From Rhodobacter sp. (lineage in GTDB: Bacteria > Pseudomonadota > Alphaproteobacteria > Rhodobacterales > Rhodobacteraceae), in the NCBI GenBank assembly GCA_027487575.1, contig JAIYDJ010000044.1, positions 1-64,000 on the forward strand: 64,000 nucleotides of DNA, read 5' to 3'. Position 1 is the stretch's first letter. Each line of letters starts with the position of its first letter. The notes under the pieces were generated by a model. That model saw nothing but the letters and a program-made list of their open reading frames with translations, made no database searches and was not told the origin of the DNA. The position numbers were made by a program, and so were the translations under genes. Of the stretch, positions 46,111-55,918 are shown in pieces.

Positions 46111-46161
46111 TTGCTGGCCCGGCACCGGGCCAAGCAAAAGGCCCCGTCCTGCGACGGGGCC
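46111..46161 (-). terminator. Tandem hairpins downstream of rpsA
   Basis: Two stems lie between rpsA and ihfB: GGCCCCGTC / GACGGGGCC (46140-46161), followed on the minus strand by TTTTGC, and TTGCTGGCCCGG / CCGGGCCAAGCAA (46111-46137), followed by TTTC. Together they should end most rpsA transcripts, so ihfB likely has its own promoter. Confidence 0.85.
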
Positions 46162-46185
46162 TCATGTCATCGGCACAAACCTGGG

Positions 46186-47871
46186 TTACTTGCGGTCGGC
46201 CTTGAGGGCCGCGCCCAGAATATCGCCCAGCGAGGCACCCGAATCAGACGAGCCATACTGCTCGACCGCTTCCTTCTCTTCGGCGATCTCGCGCGCCTTG
46301 ATCGACAAGCCCAGACGGCGGGTCTTGGGGTCGATGTTGGTCACGCGCACGTCGATCTTGTCGCCCACGCCAAAACGCTCCGGGCGCTGGTCGGCGCGTT
46401 CACGGCTCAGATCGCTGCGGCGGATGAACGACTTGGTGCCGTTGTAATCCACCTCGACGCCACCCTCTTCGATCGCGGTGACGACAACGGTGATGATCCC
46501 GCCGCGCTTCACGCCATCGACCGCATCCGAGAAGCTGTCATCGCCCAAAGCCTTGACCGACAAGGAAATCCGCTCCTTCTCGACGTCAACCTCGGTGACA
46601 GCCGCCTTGACGGTGTCGCCCTTGCGGTAGTTCGCGATGGCATCCTCGCCACGCTGGTCCCACGACAGGTCGCTGAGGTGCACCATGCCGTCGATATCGT
46701 TGTCCAAGCCCACGAACAGACCGAATTCGGTGATGTTCTTGACTTCGCCTTCGATGGTCGACCCCACGGGATGGTTTTCCGCGAACACTTCCCACGGATT
46801 GCGCTGCGTCTGCTTGAGCCCCAACGACACGCGGCGCTTGGCAGAGTCGATCTCCAGCACCATGACTTCGACTTCCTGAGAGGTCGAAACGATCTTGCCG
46901 GGATGGACGTTCTTTTTGGTCCACGACATCTCGCTGACGTGCACCAGACCTTCAACGCCCGCTTCCAGCTCCACAAAGGCGCCGTAGTCAGTGATGTTGG
47001 TGACGCGGCCCTTGTGGACCGATTCCAGCGGATAGGCGGTTTCCACGGCATCCCACGGATCGGCCTGCAGTTGCTTCATGCCCAGCGAAATACGATGGGT
47101 TTCCTTGTTGATCTTGATGACCTGCACCTTGACCGTCTCGCCAATGGCGAGGATCTCGGACGGGTGGTTCACCCGACGCCACGCCATGTCGGTGACGTGC
47201 AGCAGGCCGTCGACACCGCCGAGGTCCACGAAGGCGCCGTATTCGGTGATGTTCTTGACCACGCCGTCGATCGCCTGACCCTCGGTCAGGTTGCCGATGA
47301 CCTCGGCACGCTGCTCGGCCCGCGATTCTTCCAGAATCGCACGACGCGAGACAACGATGTTGCCCCGGCGACGGTCCATCTTCAGAATTTGGAACGGCTG
47401 CTTCATGCCCATCAGCGGACCGGCATCGCGCACCGGGCGTACGTCGACCTGCGAGCCGGGCAGGAACGCAACCGCGCCGCCCAGATCGACGGTGAACCCG
47501 CCCTTCACGCGGCCAAAGATCGCGCCATCGACGCGGGTCTCGGTCGCATAGGCCTTTTCCAACCGGTCCCAGGCTTCCTCGCGGCGGGCCTTTTCACGGC
47601 TGATCTGGGCTTCCCCGCGCGAGTTTTCCACGCGGTCCAGATACACCTCGACGATATCGCCAACCTTCAGGTTAGGAATTTCCTCGCCGGGTTCTGCGAA
47701 TTCCTTCAGGTCGATGCGGCCTTCCATCTTGTAGCCGACATCGATGATCGCCTGTCCGGCTTCGATCGCGATGACCGTGCCTTTGACAACCGTGCCCTCT
47801 TCGGGCGTATCAATTTCGAAGCTTTCCTTCAGCAGGGCTTCGAAGTCTTCCATCGTAGCTTTAGCGCACAT
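46186..47871 (-). CDS. rpsA: 30S ribosomal protein S1
   Basis: A 561-residue protein with six S1 RNA-binding repeats, full length for the family; typical repeat motifs are GAFVDLGGVDGLLHVTDM and GLFVGLDNDIDGMVHLSDL. It delivers mRNA to the small subunit. The start may be ATG 47871 or ATG 47853 (MEDFEALL); the longer form is given. Confidence 0.96.
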   Translation of the reverse strand: MCAKATMEDFEALLKESFEIDTPEEGTVVKGTVIAIEAGQAIIDVGYKMEGRIDLKEFAEPGEEIPNLKVGDIVEVYLDRVENSRGEAQISREKARREEAWDRLEKAYATETRVDGAIFGRVKGGFTVDLGGAVAFLPGSQVDVRPVRDAGPLMGMKQPFQILKMDRRRGNIVVSRRAILEESRAEQRAEVIGNLTEGQAIDGVVKNITEYGAFVDLGGVDGLLHVTDMAWRRVNHPSEILAIGETVKVQVIKINKETHRISLGMKQLQADPWDAVETAYPLESVHKGRVTNITDYGAFVELEAGVEGLVHVSEMSWTKKNVHPGKIVSTSQEVEVMVLEIDSAKRRVSLGLKQTQRNPWEVFAENHPVGSTIEGEVKNITEFGLFVGLDNDIDGMVHLSDLSWDQRGEDAIANYRKGDTVKAAVTEVDVEKERISLSVKALGDDSFSDAVDGVKRGGIITVVVTAIEEGGVEVDYNGTKSFIRRSDLSRERADQRPERFGVGDKIDVRVTNIDPKTRRLGLSIKAREIAEEKEAVEQYGSSDSGASLGDILGAALKADRK

Positions 47872-48057
47872 GCAGATATGGTCCTTTTGGGTCGAATGTC
47901 ACGGGCCGGGCGGTTGGGTCCGCCGGTCTTGAACGGGTTTCAGGCAAACGACAAAGGGCCGGAAGACTCCGACCCTGCCCATTTGCCCGGATCATGGCTG
48001 TTCCCGCCATTTCACGCTTGCCGCATAGCGTGAAACCCCCTTGCGCGCAAGATCCGT

Positions 48058-48588
48058 TCAGGGCGCGCCGTTCAGCACCGCCTCGATCGCCCCGACGATC
48101 CCCGGCGACTGCGGCTTGACCTGCGATCCCCAGGTTCCCACCACCTTGCCCGCCCCGTCCAGAAGTACCTTGTTGAAGTTCCACGCGGGCTCGAACCCCG
48201 TTTCGGCCTTGATCCGGGCAAAGAAGGGGTGCGCCTCGGGGCCGGTCACCGGCGTGATCTCGGTCATCGGCAGGGTCAGGCTGAAATTCACCTCGCAGAA
48301 TTCTTTCACCGCGTCGGCGCTGGCCAGTTCCTGATCAAAGTCATCCGACGGCACCGCCAGCACCACGAGCCCCCGGTCGCGATAGGCATCGTACAGCGCC
48401 TGCATCCCGTCATACTGCCCGGTAAACCCGCATTGCGATGCGGTGTTCACCACCAACACCGGCTTTCCCGCGAAATCCGCCAGATCGATCATACCGCCGT
48501 CGATGCTGCCAAAGCTTTCGCGCCCCGCCGCGCCTGCCGTGCCTGCCATCATCACCCCCAGAATTGCCGCCCCAACGATTTGCCGCAT
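48058..48588 (-). CDS. Glutathione peroxidase family protein, exported
   Basis: A 176-residue thiol peroxidase. The active-site Cys53 lies in NTASQCGFTGQY, and the family's AWNFNKVL supplies the Trp and Asn of the catalytic tetrad. Unlike the usual cytoplasmic enzyme it begins with a signal peptide (residues 1-21), so it probably acts in the periplasm. ATG 48588 opens the signal peptide; a longer frame to 48618 adds a short unlikely leader. Electron donor unknown. Confidence 0.85.
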   Translation of the reverse strand: MRQIVGAAILGVMMAGTAGAAGRESFGSIDGGMIDLADFAGKPVLVVNTASQCGFTGQYDGMQALYDAYRDRGLVVLAVPSDDFDQELASADAVKEFCEVNFSLTLPMTEITPVTGPEAHPFFARIKAETGFEPAWNFNKVLLDGAGKVVGTWGSQVKPQSPGIVGAIEAVLNGAP

Positions 48589-48634
48589 GATCACCCCCGG
48601 TTCCTGACAGCTACGCACCGCGTGCCAAAACGGA

Positions 48635-49222
48635 TCACCGGTTCAACGCCGCCAGCACCAGCGCACAAGCCCGCGCCACCGCCTCGTCGGCCGAAAGGTC
48701 CGACGTGTCGATCATCACCGCATCAGCCGCCGCCTTCAAAGGAGCCGCGCTGCGCTCGGTATCCCTGCGGTCGCGCTCGACCACTTCGGACAACACGGTC
48801 GCGGCATCGCCGCCAACCTCCAGCCACCGCCGGTGCGCCCGCCGCTCCGCGCTTGCGGTGACATACAGCTTCACCTCCGCTTCGGGGCAGATCACCGTCC
48901 CGATGTCGCGCCCGTCCAGCACCGCGCCCCCCTCGGACCGCGCGAACCGCCGCTGAAAATCGACCAGCGCCGCGCGCACCTCGGGGAGCGCCGCCACCCG
49001 GCTGGCGGCCTGCCCGGCCTCCATTGATCGCAGGTCGTGCCGCGCCAGATCGTCGGGCGTCAGCGACCGCGCCGCCGAGGCAGGATCACCCCCCTTCGCT
49101 CCGACAGCCCGGTATAGCAGTCCGGTGTCCAGATGCCGAAACCCGAACCGCGCCGCGATGGCCCGCCCGATGGTCCCCTTGCCCGCCGCCGCCGGCCCGT
49201 CGATCGCCACGGTAAAGATCAT
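48635..49222 (-). CDS. cmk: Cytidylate kinase
   Basis: A 195-residue CMP/dCMP kinase with the P-loop [11 protein letters not shown] (residues 8-18), the [11 protein letters not shown] substrate site and the GRDIGTV motif. It belongs to the conserved aroA-cmk-rpsA neighbourhood; here a peroxidase gene lies between cmk and rpsA. ATG 49222 begins the fold. Confidence 0.92.
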   Translation of the reverse strand: MIFTVAIDGPAAAGKGTIGRAIAARFGFRHLDTGLLYRAVGAKGGDPASAARSLTPDDLARHDLRSMEAGQAASRVAALPEVRAALVDFQRRFARSEGGAVLDGRDIGTVICPEAEVKLYVTASAERRAHRRWLEVGGDAATVLSEVVERDRRDTERSAAPLKAAADAVMIDTSDLSADEAVARACALVLAALNR

Positions 49223-49327
49223 GCGCCGCCCCCGCAGACCGCCGCACACGTCATGACGTAAGCCCGACGCAAGTCCGACGCAACGCAGACGCAAACCATA
49301 CGCAGGTTTTGCCGCCGGATCATCGGG

Positions 49328-50701
49328 TTACGGCTCCACCCGCCGCAAGTCCGCCCCCAGCGTCCGCATCAACCCCTCGAACACCGGGAACGACGTCAGG
49401 ATCGGGCTGGCATCATCCACCGTCACCGGTCGGACCGCCGCCATTCCGCAGACAAGGAAACTCATCGCGATCCGGTGGTCCAGATGGACCGCACAGGTTG
49501 CCCCCCCCGGAACGGCACCCGCCCCCATCCCGTGCACGATCAGGGTATCCTCGTCCTCTTCGACGGTCACGCCGCACGCCTCCAGCCCGCGCGCCATCGC
49601 GTCGATCCGGTCGGATTCCTTGACGCGCAACTCCTTGACCCCACGCATCACCGTCCGCCCCGTGGCGAACGAGGCCACCACGGACAGAACCGGATATTCG
49701 TCGATCATCGACGGCGCGCGTTCGGGCGGAACCTCTATCCCCTTCATGTTGCCGGAAAATCTGACCCGCAGATCGGCCACCGGCTCGCCGCCCTCTTCGC
49801 GCGGGTTGAGGAACTCGATCTCGGCACCCATCTCGACAAGCGTCAGATACAGCCCGTTGCGCGTCAGGTTCTGCGATACCCCCGGCACCATGATATCCGA
49901 CCCCGGCACGATCAGCGCCGCACAGACCGGAAACGCCGCACTCGACGGATCGCGTGGCACCGCCACCACCTGCGGGCGCAGTTCCGGCTGTCCGGTCAGG
50001 GTGATGACACTGCCCTCGGCGGTCTTCTCGACCGTCAGCGCGGCACCAAAGCCCAACAGCATCCGCTCGGAATGGTCCCGCGTCGGCTCGCGTTCAATCA
50101 CCACCGTCTGCCCCGGCGCGTTCAAGCCGGCCAGCAACACCGCCGACTTCACCTGCGCCGAAGCCACCGGCAAGGCATAGCGCACCGGCACCGGATGCGC
50201 CGCCCCCACCACTGTCATCGGCAGCCTTCCCCCTTTGCGGCCAAAGGCTTGCGCCCCGAACAGCGACAAGGGATCGGTCACCCGCCCCATGGGGCGCTTG
50301 CGCAGACTGGCATCGCCGGTGAAGGTCGCCGTCATTGCCGTGGTCGCCATGCACCCCATGATCAGCCGCACGCCGGTGCCGGAATTGCCGCAGTCGATCA
50401 CATCCGCAGGTTCGGCAAATCCGCCCACCCCGACGCCGTGCACCGACCAGGCCCCCGGTCCATGCTGAAGCACCTCTGCCCCGAAGGCCCGCATCGCCGT
50501 GGCGGTGTCGAGCACGTCCTGCCCTTCCAGCAACCCGGTGATCTTCGTCTCGCCCACTGCCATGGCGCCGAAGATCAGCGCCCGGTGCGAAATCGACTTG
50601 TCGCCCGGCACCTCCGCCACCCCCCGCAAGGGTCCGGCCGCACGCGCAGTCATCGGTTGGGCAACACCATGGCCAGACATCGAAAGGCTCCTTCGCTTCA
50701 T
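49328..50701 (-). CDS. aroA: 3-Phosphoshikimate 1-carboxyvinyltransferase, class II
   Basis: A 457-residue EPSP synthase of the shikimate pathway. The N-terminal [15 protein letters not shown] and [12 protein letters not shown] follow the class II pattern (as in the CP4 enzyme) rather than the class I LPGSKS and GNAGTAMRP; the Ala in GDASL is the residue associated with natural glyphosate insensitivity in that class. The catalytic-loop [10 protein letters not shown] and RVKESDRI are intact. The start may be ATG 50701 or ATG 50680. Confidence 0.93.
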   Translation of the reverse strand: MKRRSLSMSGHGVAQPMTARAAGPLRGVAEVPGDKSISHRALIFGAMAVGETKITGLLEGQDVLDTATAMRAFGAEVLQHGPGAWSVHGVGVGGFAEPADVIDCGNSGTGVRLIMGCMATTAMTATFTGDASLRKRPMGRVTDPLSLFGAQAFGRKGGRLPMTVVGAAHPVPVRYALPVASAQVKSAVLLAGLNAPGQTVVIEREPTRDHSERMLLGFGAALTVEKTAEGSVITLTGQPELRPQVVAVPRDPSSAAFPVCAALIVPGSDIMVPGVSQNLTRNGLYLTLVEMGAEIEFLNPREEGGEPVADLRVRFSGNMKGIEVPPERAPSMIDEYPVLSVVASFATGRTVMRGVKELRVKESDRIDAMARGLEACGVTVEEDEDTLIVHGMGAGAVPGGATCAVHLDHRIAMSFLVCGMAAVRPVTVDDASPILTSFPVFEGLMRTLGADLRRVEP

Positions 50702-50836
50702 CCGCCCGCGTGATAACGCAGGTCGGGCAAAGCGTCCACAAGCCCCTTCTTCTCTGCCAAAATATCCACTGACGCCGAGCCGGTTGGCCGCAGGCCAGAG
50801 GCGAGAGAAAAACCTGCGCGCGTCCGCGCGCTCCGC

Positions 50837-51541
50837 TCAACTGACCTCTGCAATCCGGTGATACGTCAGGTAATCGGGCACCCGCCCCTCGCGCAGCGCC
50901 TTTTGTTCATACCGGGTCGATGGCCAGTCGTCCCAGGCCACCGGGCTGTGCGACACCAGGGCAAATCCGGCTTTGGGCACCTCGTCGAGCGCCTGACGCA
51001 CATAATCCGGAATGTCGGTGGCAATCCGGAACTCCGCCCCCGGTGCCATGACGCGGTAGAGCGCGCCGAGATACCCCGGCGTCACGAACCGGCGGCGGTG
51101 GTGGCGGTTCTTCGGCCAGGGATCGGGGTAGTTGAGAAAGGCACGCTCGACGATGCCGTCGGGCATGACCTCGAACAGGTCGCGCACGTCGCCGGGGTGA
51201 ATGGCCAGATTGTCCAGCCCCGCCGCCCGGACCTTGCCCAGCAACATCGCGATGCCGTTGACGAAAGGCTCGCAGCCGATGATCCCGATCTGCGGATACA
51301 GCGTCGCCATGTGCACCAGATGCTCACCGCCGCCAAAGCCTATTTCCAGCCATAAGGGCCGCCCGCCGAACCGCTTCAGGTCCACCGGCACCCGGCCCGG
51401 ATTGTCGTCGCGGTGGACCCCTTGCAGGCTCAGTTCGGCCAGATCTTCGGCCAGCCAGGTCTTCTGGCTGGTGCGCAGGGTCTTGCCCCGGATCCGGCCG
51501 TAGAAATTGCGCCGCTCGGGCGGCGCGGGGTCGTCGGTCAT
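50837..51541 (-). CDS. trmB: tRNA (guanine-N7)-methyltransferase
   Basis: A 234-residue SAM-dependent enzyme that makes m7G46 in tRNA. The SAM-binding EIGFGGGEHLVHMA, the FEVMP...FLNYPDPWPKNRHHRRRF region and a conserved C-terminal TRYEQKALREG are all present. ATG 51541 starts the family homology. It follows metK, which makes its methyl donor, by 117 bases; a GGGGCC/GGCCCC hairpin with no T-run lies in the gap. Confidence 0.92.
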   Translation of the reverse strand: MTDDPAPPERRNFYGRIRGKTLRTSQKTWLAEDLAELSLQGVHRDDNPGRVPVDLKRFGGRPLWLEIGFGGGEHLVHMATLYPQIGIIGCEPFVNGIAMLLGKVRAAGLDNLAIHPGDVRDLFEVMPDGIVERAFLNYPDPWPKNRHHRRRFVTPGYLGALYRVMAPGAEFRIATDIPDYVRQALDEVPKAGFALVSHSPVAWDDWPSTRYEQKALREGRVPDYLTYHRIAEVS

Positions 51542-51658
51542 CAGGGTCACCCTTTTCTGCCGCGCGTACCCAGCCACCGGCCGGCCGTCAAGCCATCCGG
51601 TCAAACCCATGCGAATTGGGGCCTTGCGGCCCCGCTCCGGTCGTCTGGCCGGGAACCG

Positions 51659-52825
51659 TCAGACGGCCGACTTCAGCGCCTCGGTCAGATCGGTGCGTTC
51701 CCAACTGAACCCGCCGTCCGCTTCGGGCGCGCGGCCGAAATGGCCGTAGGCGCTGGTGCGGGCGTAGATCGGCCGGGTCAGGCCCAGATGGGTGCGGATG
51801 CCGCGCGGGGTCAGGTCCATGCATTCCATCACGGCGCGTTCGATGGCCGACGCCTCGACCTTGCCGGTGCCGTGGGTGTCGACATAGATCGACAGCGGCT
51901 TGGCCACACCGATGGCATAGCTGACCTGCAGGGTACAGCGGTCCGCCAGACCGGCCGCCACCACGTTCTTGGCCAGATAGCGCGCGGCATAGGCGGCGGA
52001 ACGGTCGACCTTGGTCGGGTCCTTGCCCGAAAACGCGCCGCCGCCATGCGGGGCGGCCCCGCCATAGGTGTCGACGATGATCTTGCGGCCCGTCAGCCCG
52101 GCATCGCCATCCGGCCCGCCGATCACGAAGGTCCCCGTGGGGTTGACCCACCACTCGGTGGCTTCCGTGATCCAGCCCGAGGGCAGCACCTCGCGGATGT
52201 ACGGCTCCACGATGGCGCGCACATCATCGCTCGACTGATCCTCGCTGGCATGCTGGGTCGACAGCACGATCGAGGTTACCGCAACCGGCTTTCCGTCCTC
52301 ATAGCGCAGCGACAACTGGCTTTTCGCATCGGGACGCAGCAGCGGCTCGGCGCCGGATTTGCGCACTTCGGACAGGCGGCGCAGGATGGCGTGGGCATAC
52401 TGGATCGGCGCCGGCATCAATTCCGGCGTTTCGCGGCAGGCATAGCCGAACATGATTCCCTGATCGCCGGCACCGTCCTTGTCGACGCCCTGCGCGATGT
52501 GGGCGGACTGCTTGTGCAGGTAGTTCTGCACCTGCAGGGTGTTCCAGTGAAACTCGTCCTGTTCATAGCCGATGTCACGGACGCAGGCGCGCACGATGGA
52601 ATCCACCTTGTCCATCATCCTGATCAGCGCATCGGGATCCGACAGCCCGACTTCGCCGCCGACCACGACACGGCCGGTGGTGGCGAAGGTCTCGCAGGCC
52701 ACGCGGGCATTGGGTTCTTCGTTCAGAAACGCATCAAGAATCGCGTCGGACACCCGGTCGCACAGTTTGTCGGGATGCCCCTCGGAAACGGATTCCGAGG
52801 TGAACGTGTAGTTCGATCTGCTCAT
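51659..52825 (-). CDS. metK: S-adenosylmethionine synthase
   Basis: A 388-residue enzyme that makes SAM from methionine and ATP. Hallmarks are [16 protein letters not shown] at the start, the ATP-site [12 protein letters not shown] and the P-loop-like [16 protein letters not shown]. Translation begins at ATG 52825, nine bases after GGAG, which is part of a riboswitch expected to hide the ribosome-binding site when SAM is plentiful. Confidence 0.96.
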   Translation of the reverse strand: MSRSNYTFTSESVSEGHPDKLCDRVSDAILDAFLNEEPNARVACETFATTGRVVVGGEVGLSDPDALIRMMDKVDSIVRACVRDIGYEQDEFHWNTLQVQNYLHKQSAHIAQGVDKDGAGDQGIMFGYACRETPELMPAPIQYAHAILRRLSEVRKSGAEPLLRPDAKSQLSLRYEDGKPVAVTSIVLSTQHASEDQSSDDVRAIVEPYIREVLPSGWITEATEWWVNPTGTFVIGGPDGDAGLTGRKIIVDTYGGAAPHGGGAFSGKDPTKVDRSAAYAARYLAKNVVAAGLADRCTLQVSYAIGVAKPLSIYVDTHGTGKVEASAIERAVMECMDLTPRGIRTHLGLTRPIYARTSAYGHFGRAPEADGGFSWERTDLTEALKSAV

Positions 52826-52832
52826 GGGAACG

Positions 52833-52880
52833 TGCTCCGCTGTAAAATCTCTGCCACGCCAGGAAGCCGTTGTAGCAGTC
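52833..52880 (-). promoter_or_regulatory. SAM/SAH-type riboswitch in the metK leader
   Basis: On the minus strand the leader reads ACAACGGCTTCCTGGCG (52873-52857), then a short variable stem-loop and GGAGCA (52838-52833) immediately before the metK start. This is the conserved pattern of the SAM/SAH riboswitch class reported upstream of metK in Rhodobacterales: a small H-type pseudoknot that pairs the Shine-Dalgarno and lowers translation. The match is by recognition of conserved segments, not a covariance search. Confidence 0.85.
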
Positions 52881-52913
52881 GAGTTGAACGCAATTGCGCC
52901 GAGACGGTGTTGA

Positions 52914-52919
52914 CGTCAA
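52914..52919 (-). promoter_or_regulatory. Possible -35 element of the metK promoter
   Basis: TTGACG on the minus strand contains the lnt stop codon TGA. No good -10 is seen at 16-18 bases, so a dedicated metK promoter here is uncertain. Confidence 0.3.
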
Positions 52920-54376
52920 GCCACTTTGGCATTCCGCCTGCGAATCAGCCTGGCGCTGAGTCCGGCCAGCATCAGCAGGACCGGCACTTCTCCCCACTTG
53001 GCATAAAACGTCGGGGCCAAAGCGCCGGGAAGGGCGGCGTCGAGATAGGCCGCAGTCTGGAATGGCAACGACGCCAGCACCCGCCCCCGCGAGTCATAGA
53101 CGGCGGTCACCCCGGTGTTTGCCACCCGGATCAGCGGCAAACCCTGTTCGACGGCCCGCAACCGGGCTTGTGCCGCGTGCTGGAACGGCCCGGTCAGGTC
53201 GCCGAACCAGGCGTCGTTGGTGATCTGCAACAACCAGTCCGCCCGCCCCGCGCCGCGCAGGTCCTGCGGAAACACCGCCTCATAGCAGATCAGCGGCAGC
53301 ACCCGGCCCAGCCTCGCCCCCAGGTCCAGGACCTGCGGTCCCTGCCCCGCAGAATAGCCCGCCCCGGCCTGTGACGCAAAGGCGCTGATGCCCAGCCAGT
53401 CGAACAGGAAATCCCCGAAGGGCAGATATTCGCCGAACGGCACAAGGTGATGCTTGTCATAAGTCGCCAGAACCGCGCCATCCGGTCCCAGCACCGACAG
53501 ACCGTTCCACGCCCGCGGGCCATCCACCCGCTGCAACCCCACCACCACCGGCACACCGGCCGCCGCCCCGATCGCCTCGGCAAGGCCGGGGCTCGCCTCT
53601 AGCTGATAGGGCAAGGCGGTTTCCGGCCAGATCACCAGATCGACGCGGGGCATTGCCGCCGAATAGGCCATCAGCCGGTCAAAGAACACGCGGGCATTGT
53701 CCGGGTCCCATTTCGCCGCCTGCGGGGCATTCGGCTGGACCAGCCTGACCGTGACGCCCGTCGAGTCCGGATCGGGCCGCGACAGTTGCCACAGGCCGAA
53801 CCCCCAGACTGCCGCCAGAACCACCGCCGAAACAGGGATCGTCCGCCATCGCAGCAGCCCCGCCGCCAGCCCCAATGTCAGCAGCGTCAGCCCCGAAGGT
53901 CCGACCAGTGCGGCGACCTGCGCCACCGGCGTGTCGATCCAGACATGCCCGATCAGCGCCCAGGGAAACCCTGTCAGCATATAGCCGCGCGCCAGTTCGG
54001 CAAGGCCGAGGCCAAGCATCATCCCCAGCGCCGGACGCCGCGTCCATGCGGCCAAGGCCCCCGCCGCCGCCCAGAACAGCCCCAGTCCGAACGCCATCAG
54101 AACCGGGGCGAAAGGGGCCATCCAGCCATCCTGCGCAAAGTCGATGAAGAACGGCTCGACGATCCAGCTCAGCGCCAGCGCGAAATGCCCCGCTCCGCCG
54201 AACCAGCCGACGAATGCCGCCGCCCTGACCCCACGCTGGCGCGCCAGCAGCGCAATCAGCGCCGCAAGCCCCGGAACCGCCAGATACCACGCATCCAACG
54301 GTGCCTGACCCAAAGCCATGACCGCACCGCAGGCAAAGGCCAGCCCCGCCGTCTTCCAGCCCGGCCAGCCCGTCAT
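52916..54376 (-). CDS. lnt: Apolipoprotein N-acyltransferase
   Basis: A 486-residue inner-membrane enzyme that adds the third acyl chain to lipoproteins. Six or so N-terminal helices are followed by a nitrilase-like periplasmic domain with the triad Glu in WPETALPYQ, Lys in TYDKHHLVPFGEYLPFG and Cys in ICYEAVFP. ATG 54376 is the first start giving a hydrophobic N-terminus. It lies four bases after the corC-like gene. Confidence 0.93.
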   Translation of the reverse strand: MTGWPGWKTAGLAFACGAVMALGQAPLDAWYLAVPGLAALIALLARQRGVRAAAFVGWFGGAGHFALALSWIVEPFFIDFAQDGWMAPFAPVLMAFGLGLFWAAAGALAAWTRRPALGMMLGLGLAELARGYMLTGFPWALIGHVWIDTPVAQVAALVGPSGLTLLTLGLAAGLLRWRTIPVSAVVLAAVWGFGLWQLSRPDPDSTGVTVRLVQPNAPQAAKWDPDNARVFFDRLMAYSAAMPRVDLVIWPETALPYQLEASPGLAEAIGAAAGVPVVVGLQRVDGPRAWNGLSVLGPDGAVLATYDKHHLVPFGEYLPFGDFLFDWLGISAFASQAGAGYSAGQGPQVLDLGARLGRVLPLICYEAVFPQDLRGAGRADWLLQITNDAWFGDLTGPFQHAAQARLRAVEQGLPLIRVANTGVTAVYDSRGRVLASLPFQTAAYLDAALPGALAPTFYAKWGEVPVLLMLAGLSARLIRRRNAKVA

Positions 54377-54380
54377 GCGG

Positions 54381-55337
54381 TCACTTCGCCGTTTCTGCCG
54401 CCGAGACGGCCGCAGCATCCGCCGCGTCTTCGGCAGCCTGCGCCACGGCCCCCGTCACGCCCGGCAGGCGCACCCGCAACCGCTTGATGCGGCGGGGGTC
54501 GGCATCGACGATTTCGAACTCGACGCCGGACTCGTGGCTGACGATCTCTCCCCGTGCCGGGACACGCCCGGTGCGCAGGAAGACAAGGCCACCCAATGTG
54601 TCGATATCCTCGTCATCGCCATCGGTGCGCAACCGCATGCCCACGGCATTCTCGAACTCGCCCAGCGGCGCGGTGGATTGCACCAGAAACACGCCTGGCT
54701 TTTCCTCTTTCCACATCGCGCCCATCGCTTCGTCGTGTTCGTCCTCGATCTCGCCGATGATGGTTTCGATCAGGTCCTCGATGGTCACCAGACCGTCGAC
54801 CCCGCCGTATTCGTCGATGACCAGCGCCATATGGACCCGTTCGCGCTGCATCTTCTGCAAGAGCACGCCGACCGGCATCGACGGCGGGGCATAGAGCATC
54901 GGGCGCAACAGGCGGCGCAGGCTGAACCGCGTCGTGGCGCCAAAGCCGTGCTGCAGGGCCAGATCCTTCAACAGCACCAACCCCTGCGGATGATCCAGCG
55001 TGCCCTTGTAGACAGGCACCCGTGAAAATCCGTGCTCGCGGAACACCGCCACCAGATCGTCCTTGCCGATGTCCAGCGGCACCGCCACGATTTCAACCTT
55101 GGGGATTGCCACGTCATCCACACGCAACCGGCGCAGGTTGCCCATCCCGACCAGAACGCCGCCCGGATTGGAGGCACTTTCGACGCTTCCGGACTTCTTT
55201 TCCTCGGTCGTTTCGGTGGGTGAAAATGCGCTCAGCAATCTTCCCAGCAGGCCGCGCGGTGCAGGCTCTGCCGGTTCTTCGCTTCCTGTTCCCTGCGCGC
55301 CCGGCGCTGCCAGAGACCCGTCGTTGCTACTGCCCAT
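54381..55337 (-). CDS. CBS/CorC-domain protein (hemolysin-family, DUF21-less)
   Basis: A 318-residue cytoplasmic protein with two CBS domains (about residues 80-200) and a C-terminal CorC_HlyC domain. VIDEYGGVDGLVTIEDLIE is the hallmark of the second CBS. It lacks the membrane DUF21 part of larger relatives and matches CorC/YbeX, encoded between ybeY and lnt in many proteobacteria and linked to Mg/Co handling or ribosome-related functions. The N-terminal 70 residues are low-complexity. ATG 55337 avoids overlap with ybeY. Confidence 0.85.
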   Translation of the reverse strand: MGSSNDGSLAAPGAQGTGSEEPAEPAPRGLLGRLLSAFSPTETTEEKKSGSVESASNPGGVLVGMGNLRRLRVDDVAIPKVEIVAVPLDIGKDDLVAVFREHGFSRVPVYKGTLDHPQGLVLLKDLALQHGFGATTRFSLRRLLRPMLYAPPSMPVGVLLQKMQRERVHMALVIDEYGGVDGLVTIEDLIETIIGEIEDEHDEAMGAMWKEEKPGVFLVQSTAPLGEFENAVGMRLRTDGDDEDIDTLGGLVFLRTGRVPARGEIVSHESGVEFEIVDADPRRIKRLRVRLPGVTGAVAQAAEDAADAAAVSAAETAK

Positions 55338-55375
55338 CGGCCCTTTGTCCAATTCGCCACCGTCCTGCGGCTGCC

Positions 55376-55882
55376 TCACAAGTATGGGTCCGAAAGGCCC
55401 AGGCTTGCAAGCACGGCAACCTCGCAATCCTCCATCCGTGTGGCATCCCCGTCGCGGACATGATCGTAACCCAGCAGATGCAACAACCCGTGAACAACCA
55501 GATGTATCACATGGTCAGCCAAAGGTTTCCCGGCATCGGCGGCTTCCCGCGCACAGGTGTCATAGGCGATGGCAATGTCGCCCAGACTTTCGGGATCGTC
55601 CGCCGTGCCTGGTTCCGGGGCATGCGGCGCGGCACCTTCGGTTTCCGGTGCAAGATCGGTGGCAGGCCAGCTTAACACGTTGGTCGCAACAGGTTTTGCC
55701 CGGAAATCGCCATTCAGCACGGCAATGCGGGCATCGTCACAGCCCATCACGCACAGGGTCAGACCTTCTGTCGGAACGCCGATCTGCGCCAAGGTCGCAC
55801 GCACCGCGCGGTCCGCCAGATCTGCCAGGCCAAGGTCATCCCACCTCGGGTCTTCGATCAGTGTATCGACAAGCGGCTCCAT
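55376..55882 (-). CDS. ybeY: Endoribonuclease YbeY
   Basis: A 168-residue metal-dependent RNase that takes part in 16S rRNA 3' maturation and ribosome quality control. The zinc motif HLVVHGLLHLLGYDH carries the three histidines. Residues 80-105 are an acidic/Pro-rich insertion often seen in this clade. It is encoded 36 bases after phoH. Confidence 0.92.
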   Translation of the reverse strand: MEPLVDTLIEDPRWDDLGLADLADRAVRATLAQIGVPTEGLTLCVMGCDDARIAVLNGDFRAKPVATNVLSWPATDLAPETEGAAPHAPEPGTADDPESLGDIAIAYDTCAREAADAGKPLADHVIHLVVHGLLHLLGYDHVRDGDATRMEDCEVAVLASLGLSDPYL

Positions 55883-55918
55883 CGGCGCCTTCTAACCGCA
55901 GGGCCGCCTGTCGGCAAG

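Noticed and set aside
46090-48033. A 647-codon plus-strand frame opposite rpsA
   Set aside because: Shadow of the S1 repeats; it also runs through the rpsA terminators.
51413-53374. A 653-codon plus-strand frame opposite metK and lnt
   Set aside because: No domain, and both minus-strand genes are complete with active-site residues and a riboswitch.
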